Positions 57,601 to 64,000 of a stretch of DNA of 64,000 bases are shown here, one piece after another; position 1 is the stretch's first letter, and each line of letters opens with the position of its first letter. Both the position numbers and the translations under genes were made by a program. The DNA is from Aulostomus chinensis (Eukaryota > Chordata > Actinopteri > Syngnathiformes > Aulostomidae): assembly GCA_037954235.1 (NCBI GenBank), contig JBBMOA010000022.1, positions 2,837,001-2,901,000 of the forward strand, written 5' to 3'. The notes beneath the pieces are model-generated. The model did not search any database. It was not told where the DNA came from and worked only from the letters and a program-made list of their open reading frames with translations.

Positions 57601-58139
57601 CCGGACGGCGATGACCCTTTTGGCAGCTTCGCGGAGAATGAAGAGTCGCGGCCGAGAGCTCCACCTTCTGGCCTCTGCAGGCATGACTCATCAATGGTGA
57701 GCGACACCTGTGGAGGCAGAGCAGTCCCAGCGCAGGTGAACTCATCTGTCAGCGACAGTCATAGCCGTCTTCCACCATGTGAGCCTCTCTCACGTGACTT
57801 CAACACTTGAACCTTTTCACAACTTCAACCAAGTTAACATCGACTTCAAAGCGTGAAGGATGAAAGGGTTCCTCCGTTCAGAGCTCATCTCTCTGTAAAT
57901 GAACTCTCTTTTCACTTTTGTTTCATGACTGACTTGATGAACCGTTCTTAGCGCTTTTTTTAACTGTTTCATGCATCCTGAATTCATTTAAATACAATCG
58001 ATCGATCACAAAAACACTGAACCAGACACACGTGTGCTGCCTCATGGTTCTGAGTCTGCTACGTCCATAACCGACTCCACCACATGTCGGCAATCCAGAT
58101 ACGCGGCGTTCCAGCCCTCACGTCATTAGCAGCTGTCCT
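54700..58139. other. Spacer between class I genes 3 and 4
   Basis: Copy-2 equivalent of 30850-34297 with the same content, including the LINE relic at about 56402-57082. No separate gene is recognised. Confidence 0.5.
56402..57082 (+). mobile_element. L1/Tx1-like LINE 3' relic (copy 2)
   Basis: Duplicate of the relic at 32560-33240, with a few base differences, including one near 56517 that creates a stop after LNSDGV in the reading frame of the relic. Confidence 0.5.
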
Positions 58140-61100
58140 TCACTGACTCCTCCTTGTCACGGCGTCACCGGCTGTTCCAGTGGGCAAATCATCCTCACGC
58201 CTGAAAGAGACAGAAAAATGACTCCATGAAATAACCTGCAGAAGACTTCGCCCAACTGTTAATGAAAAAACATCCATCAAACAGCATCGGAAGGAAGAAG
58301 GAATAATCGCTAACATGCTAGGACAGCTAGAATCTCTCAATTCAGGTGGTTTATGCGCTTGCATTCAGAGAGTGAAGCGAGTAAGGACGACTCTTGAGTC
58401 ACTTCAGTTTGGTTTCTCAGTGTCTTCTGAAATTAGCATCTTCACATTCATACAGAACATCTGAATTACCAGCAAACAGGAACAGGAAGTGGTTCCGAAT
58501 GAAGGGACTCACGGTGTGCAGGGTGGCACGTTGGTCACTGAGGCCTCAGCATTCAGTTTGTCAGAGAGCTCCGAGTCGCTGTCAGCAGCTGTGAGATCAG
58601 AAACACACACACACACCAAGTCATGTGACCTGCTCTGAATTACTGCTGACTCCTACAAAGAATTCATCATCATTTAAAGACCAAATATCATTTGTCCCCT
58701 TAATTTAGTTATTTTGAGGCTAAAAAAAGTCAGATCTTTTAGCCCAAATCTTTTTAGCTTGAGGCCACACAAGATGCACCTGGTTCAAGGGCTCTGAAAT
58801 AACTAAATCCTGGTGACTTTTTACATCTTGAGGCCACAAATTATTACAAGTGAGGGGACCAGGTAAGTCTTGCGTCCTCCAAACACGAAAGTTTTTTCCT
58901 CCATGGCCCCTCCAGGCCCCCGTACAGGTCAGCTGGGTCTGAGATGATAGAATGTCTTCTACTCACCACGTCGGGGGCCGTCGGCTGAAATCAGAGCAGA
59001 AACAAACCATTTCAGCGTGTGAGCCTTCAGTTCCTCCACGCGTTTCTGATCCCAGACACACAACTGACTCATTCTGAGGTTATGAGCCTGAGGAGGTTTC
59101 CATTGATCCGCCGTCCCTCCATCGCAAAACAGAGGCGACAGTCACTCAGAGAGAAAAAGCAGCCACAACAGGGGGACACCTGCCCAGCGGCCCTCCAGCT
59201 ACGAGCAGACACACACCTCTAACGTTCATCAGGTCAGAAAAACCACTGGTCGGCCTTAAAGGACGGGAGAGTGATGCACTGACGATGAGATATCAACATG
59301 GACCTCATCTTGAACTCTGTGATTGGTTTGGGTTTTTTAAACACATTTCAACGCTTTGACATGGAGTTTGCTTCACTTCTGCAACCTGGATGAAAGAATC
59401 AACTGACAGTCCAACATTAAAGTTCAGACCAGAAACACAGAGAAGGTCTTTTCTGACCTGGCGTCCTTCTGTACACCACGACTGCAACGACGGCGGCGAT
59501 GGCGAGAACAAGCACTGCAGCGATGATGATGATGGTGGACGTGTTCACGGGTTTCTCTGTTGAGACAAAAATCCCCCAAAACAGTCAGCCAGAGCCTGAA
59601 TGAAGCTGATTAGAAGGGAAGAGCATTTAATCAGATCCCCATCACACAGAGAACATCTGAGTCCTGCCGTGGATTTGAGTTTGAACCGCAGGGCTCCTGA
59701 TGACCACAACATCTACGCTTGTTGGTGATTGAATGCTGGTCTGTGCTCCATGTTGTCAGACACTGACTGATTCACTGACGTCTCCAGACACTGAGCCGGT
59801 TCTTTCCATCTCTGGATCTCCTAAAACTCAAGTCAATGCACTCAAATCTGTTTGTCCTGCACCTCTAGAATCTTTAAAGTGAGGTTCCACGATCAAGGAG
59901 TCAGAGGAGAGTGAACACTGGACAGGAAGCACCAACACAATCAAGGCTGACGAGAATTCCTTTCATTTGAGATTTGTGTGGCTGTCTGATTCTTCTCCTT
60001 CACCACTCCTGATTCTGATCTCACCGTTGCTCAGGATGGCGTCTTTTTCCAGCCGGGTGACGAGGACCTCCTTGACACCCGAGAGCTGGAACACACATTC
60101 GTACTTCCCCTGATCTTCAGGTGGGAGTTTCAGGTCGGCGGCCATCTGGAAGGTTCCGTCGTGGTTGGGGAGGATCTCTCCCAGGTCCACGTCCTCGTGA
60201 AGCTCCTCCCCATCTTTCCTCCAGAACATGGCGGCTCTGTTGGGGTAGAAACCCGTAGCGAAGCAGCTGACCGGCGAGGAGGGAGACTTCTGGAGGAGAG
60301 ACACTTTGGGAAGCTCTGGAGGGAAAAGATGGTGGTGAGGGTGAGGGACGCAGGAAGAGAGGGAGGAGGAGTGACAAGACAAGAAGGAAGCAGACGAAGA
60401 GAGAAAATGGAGAATAAAGGTGGCGGAGACTGAGAGCTCAAAGCAGAGAGATGATGAGAGGCCAGGAGAGACGGGGACACAGTGGGACTCTGGATGTTCT
60501 CACTGATCCTGATGGCACTGTTGCTCAGAAACACAGGAGGCAAAAGAACACACATCGTGGAACACACGCCAGGTCATGTGACTCTACCTGTTCTCAGGAG
60601 GGAGCTCCTCCCATAGTTGACGTACTTCTTCAGCCATTCAGGACAAATCTTGGTGAAGTAGTTCTTCCTCTGTGTGATTCTAGCGTTGTCATTGTCCCAC
60701 TTCAGTTTAGACATGAAGGCCTGCTGGTTTGGAGCGATCCATGTCAGCGTCTGGAGGTCAAACGCTATGAAGTCTTCTCCATCGTAACCATCCTGATCAA
60801 AAGCAGTGACCTCTCCAGTCTCATCGTCCCATTCACAACCGTATATATTCTGGTAGATGTGGACCCCTGAGAGACAGACAGAGACAGAACCTGCAGTAAA
60901 CCAGAGTCAGATCCAGACCACATGGTCCCCCTCCAGCACAACAACAACTCCCTGCTCCACAGAGACCAGTTGGTCCACACTGGGGGAGGTGGTGCAGCTT
61001 GATGGGAGCTGCAGGAACACACACGCTGAAGCGGAGTCCTGACTAGCAGACCCCCGTCAGACCTGGACTGACGGTCACCAGAGGACAAGACCCAGGGAGG

Positions 61101-62089
61101 AGATGGGATGAGGAGCGGTGCAGTGCTGCTGAACACGTGTTTCAGTCCGTTAGCTTAGCTTGCGAGTGTGGTGCTGGTAGGCTTTTCCACGGCCAATGCG
61201 ACTCACGGTACCTCCTGACACCCACCAGTCTGCTCCACTGGAGCTTTGCCTGCTGACGTCACCGTTGCGGACGGTCCCGGCGTATCTCAGGTGTAAGGAA
61301 CACACACTCGGTCCTCCTTTCACTCAAGAAGTGTGTGTGTGTGTTGCTGGGTGTGATCTGATAGTAGTCTGGGTCACACAGTCTCTTGATAGTCAAGCTA
61401 CCTTTTAGTTTCTCCTTGTGTTCTTTGTCAAGTGCTTCCTGTTTTATTTTGATACGCACCTCTTTGTTTCTCACTTCCTGCTCTGATCAACTGGGCTGCT
61501 CCATTGCTTCCCGCCGGTTAAAACACCAGGCTCGCCGCTGACGGTGGAGGAGAGGGCGCCGATGAGCCGTACTGGCGACACTCGTCCACTCAAGGAGTTG
61601 AGCCTCAACACTTTCTACTTCAACCAGCCTTTGGACAGCAGGCTATCATAGAAGGTCACTAACGGCACTCAGTGGCTGCACCCGTCTTTCCCTGAAACGC
61701 TAACAAAAATGCTGCAAAGACTTTCACTGAACCGGATTTAGGAGCTGCACATCACCTGCTGAGAACAAGGGAGGGGTGAAGCTGGGGGAGCAGCACCCAA
61801 CGCTCCCTGCGCTCATCACCAGTACCTGGTCATGCCACTTGGACCTGCTAACACCCCTGCTGTCTGTCAGGCCCTGGCGTCTTTGGGACCCAACAGAAGC
61901 AGTCCATGTCCCATCTACACTCCCGCGCCCTAGTTTGAGAAACCGGGTGGCCACGCCCCTCTATCAGCTGTGTGTTGTCAAACTGTTGAGGTAAACAGGT
62001 TCCCGCATCGAGTTATGATGGAGCGACGTCATCTGATGTAATCTGGCGGAGATGAAGTGTCATTCTTCTGTGTGGTTATTACGGGATGG

Positions 62090-62130
<41 letters not shown>

Positions 62131-62397
62131 CTTTCGTTTGGTTGAAACGCTCTTTTGCGATTTCAATGTTGGATGTGAAGTCCTGCCAGGCACCAATGAA
62201 TCCCTGAGTCTCCCCCTCCCAGTAGTCTGGAACGTCGGCTGTGATTCGCTCCATCCAGTCCTGCCTGGCTTCTGCTCTCTGGGTGTTGCTGTCAAAACGA
62301 ACCGTCTCAACTCCGTTCACCAAACCAACGCCCACAAACTCTGGGAAGTTTGGGACTTGAGAGGACGCAGTGTAGAAATACTTCAGGGAATGAGTCA
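58140..62397 (-). CDS. MHC class I alpha chain, U lineage (gene 4, leader exon off window)
   Basis: Duplicate of gene 2. Coding exons within the window, 5' to 3': 62131-62397 (alpha1), 60588-60866 (alpha2), 60025-60315 (alpha3), 59458-59556 (transmembrane), 58967-58984, 58513-58588 and 58140-58200 (tail). The leader exon should lie near 64965, beyond the right edge. Alpha1 matches gene 2 base for base as far as I can read, and alpha2 has one silent change (position 60857). It therefore shares Ser143 and all other peptide-terminus residues with gene 2. Tail exons are also the same. Confidence 0.93.
62091..62128. repeat. (GT)n microsatellite at the gene 4 alpha1 donor
   Basis: About 19 GT units abutting the alpha1 splice donor of gene 4, against about 14 in gene 2. 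Confidence 0.9.
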
Positions 62398-62850
62398 CTG
62401 TCAGGAAGAACAACTTTTGAAATGGGAGATGCAAGAACAATGGTTCTACATTCGTTTTCTGAACAACGGACAGAAGCTGCAGTCAAACATCTGAAGAATT
62501 TATTCTTCTGAGTCAAAAAAAAACAAAACAAAAAAGAACGGACACACGAGATCGTTCGATAGCGACGTCGCCATCATAAATACAACATCAACGCGGTGAA
62601 TGTTTGCTGCAAATTCTCCTAGAAATCTCAATGGGGGGCAAAACTTGACTTTAGTGTCCTGGATCTGAAAATGGCAAAAGTGCACAAAGACACACGCAAC
62701 AAGTTGAGTTCCACGTTGTGTTTTAGTTGATTCTGCAACCATTTTGGGTCAAAGGTTCTCCCCTCAATTGGGAGCCATTACATTTACATACAGAACAACC
62801 CCTGCTCACTCATTGTCGGGGATTTCCTTTCATGAACAGAATCTCGTGAT

Positions 62851-62919
62851 GGTTTTGGTGGAGTGAGTCGTGTGTCGGACGAGCTCTGCTAAAACTGGGA
62901 TCAAATCCCAGCTCAAACC
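62851..62919 (+). mobile_element. Possible tRNA-derived SINE head (copy 2)
   Basis: Duplicate of 39003-39071, with the same A/B-box-like words and T-arm-like stem. Confidence 0.35.
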
Positions 62920-63053
62920 CACTTAATCTTTCTTAAAAGGGTTCTAAAAAATTAGCAGTACCTTTGAATTTGAACGTACGGGACTGACAACATTGTTTTT
63001 GCGTACACGCCTTCACATTTCACCAGTAGCCGGTGGCGGCTTAATCACTGGAC

Positions 63054-63055
<2 letters not shown>

Positions 63056-63092
<37 letters not shown>
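63056..63092. repeat. (CA)n microsatellite, copy 2
   Basis: CA run in intron 1 of gene 4, longer than the interrupted copy-1 equivalent at 39209-39240. Confidence 0.9.
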
Positions 63093-63093
<1 letters not shown>

Positions 63094-64000
63094 CATGGCC
63101 GAATCTGTGAAGCCCTGAAGTGATGAAAGAAGGAGAACCAGAGGAGGTGCATCCAGTGAGGAGAGGAAGTGGAGGAGGCTGCAGCTGCTGGGAGACCCGA
63201 CTGCCCTCCTTGGCCTGAAGAAGGAATCACCGGTCCGGCTGAATTCTTGTTCTGATTCAGGCCTTTTTGCTTCTCATCTCTAAAGATTTCATGAACTCAA
63301 TGTCAGTTCATTAATTACACGAACCCGTCAATATCGGTTCTCTGCTCCTGCTGACAGTTCGCCGTGACGTAGTCATAAATCAACCTGCCTTGATCGATGG
63401 CAACTTTGACCCTCCTGAGAAGTTCAAGTCCTGATACAACAGGAGGACGTCCATCCTCCATTTGTATTCACTCACTTTGACGGACTTGTTTTTTACGGTG
63501 GCCCTGAAGGTCCAAGTGCAACAGGACAACACCTTCCTTGTGATTGGACAGAGACGACTGGGTGTCATTTCCTGTTTCTGCTGCCGAGTTGCGCTCAAAC
63601 TTTTTTTTTTCTTTTCTTTTTTTAATAAAAGATCTCAACAGTTTGAGAGGTGAACCCCAGAAAATCAGCGGTACGGCACGGACGCCCTGTCCCTTAGAGA
63701 CGGGGTGAGAAGCTCGGTCATTCAGGAGGGCCGCTGCTCCTCCACGTTGAGAGGAGTCAGTTGAGGTGGTTCAGGCATCTGGTGAGGACGCCTCCCTCTG
63801 GAGGTGTTCCAGGCATGTCCCACCTGGAGGAGGACCTGGGGCAGACCCAGGACACGCTGAAGGGATCATACCTCTCAGCTGGCCTGGGAACGCCTCGGGA
63901 TTCCCCCGGAAGAGCTGGTGGAAGTGGCTGGGGGGAGGAGAGTCTGGGCTTCCTTGCTGAGGCTGCTGCCCCCGCGACCCGGACCAAACGGATGAGTGGA

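Larger units (their letters stand above)
44377..64000. repeat. Segmental duplication, copy 2
   Basis: Counterpart of 20787-40149, continuing to the window end. It contains class I gene 3 and all of gene 4 but its leader exon. It carries about 193 bp net extra sequence near 46215-46420 that is missing from copy 1 at about 22620. Microsatellites differ in length from copy 1. Confidence 0.95.

Noticed and set aside
20787..64000. CRISPR array or prokaryotic mobile element explaining the repeats
   Set aside because: Repeat structure is a eukaryotic segmental duplication plus microsatellites; genes are intron-bearing vertebrate genes.

Overview
The window is vertebrate genomic DNA: split genes with GT-AG introns, SINE/LINE/DNA-transposon relics, long CA/GT microsatellites and AATAAA poly(A) signals. 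Gene content and order (tap2 - psmb9 - psmb12 - psmb13 - psmb8 - U-lineage class I genes, all within 64 kb) is that of the core MHC class I region of a teleost fish. psmb12 and psmb13 next to psmb8/psmb9 are fish-type features. The species cannot be named from the sequence alone; a percomorph is likely.

Left part (1-17.7 kb): the antigen-processing block. The first six coding exons of tap2 lie on the minus strand, and the gene runs off the left edge. Complete six-exon psmb9a (beta1i) and psmb12 (beta1i-like) genes follow on the minus strand. Complete eight-exon psmb13/psmb10-like (beta2i) and six-exon psmb8 (beta5i) genes lie on the plus strand. psmb12 and psmb13 are head to head with only 96 bp between their start codons. 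ISRE or ISRE-like elements (GAAANNGAAA) lie upstream of every one of these start codons, which fits joint interferon control. The products form the immunoproteasome catalytic set (beta1i, beta2i, beta5i) and half of the peptide transporter.

Middle (17.7-20.8 kb): a repeat-rich spacer holding a dead Harbinger-type Myb/SANT-like gene inside an imperfect terminal-inverted-repeat element, a common fish dispersed repeat, and diverged local repeats.

Right part (20.8-64 kb): a tandem segmental duplication with a unit of about 23.6 kb (copy 1 from 20787, copy 2 from 44377 to the window end). Each unit carries two minus-strand classical-type MHC class I genes: a long gene (genes 1 and 3) whose alpha1-alpha2 intron is a 2.6-kb GT-rich tract, and a second gene (genes 2 and 4) with a different leader and a longer cytoplasmic tail. 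Gene 4 lacks only its leader exon, which lies beyond the right edge. All four keep the residues that bind peptide termini, the N86 glycosylation sequon and the Ig-domain cysteines. Genes 1 and 3 differ almost only in the peptide-binding exons (20 and 9 nucleotide changes, against 1 in the remaining four downstream coding exons), while genes 2 and 4 are essentially identical. A decayed hAT element and LINE relics are duplicated along with the genes.

Exon boundaries were assigned by hand from splice consensus, reading-frame phase and family exon lengths; all complete genes close in frame.
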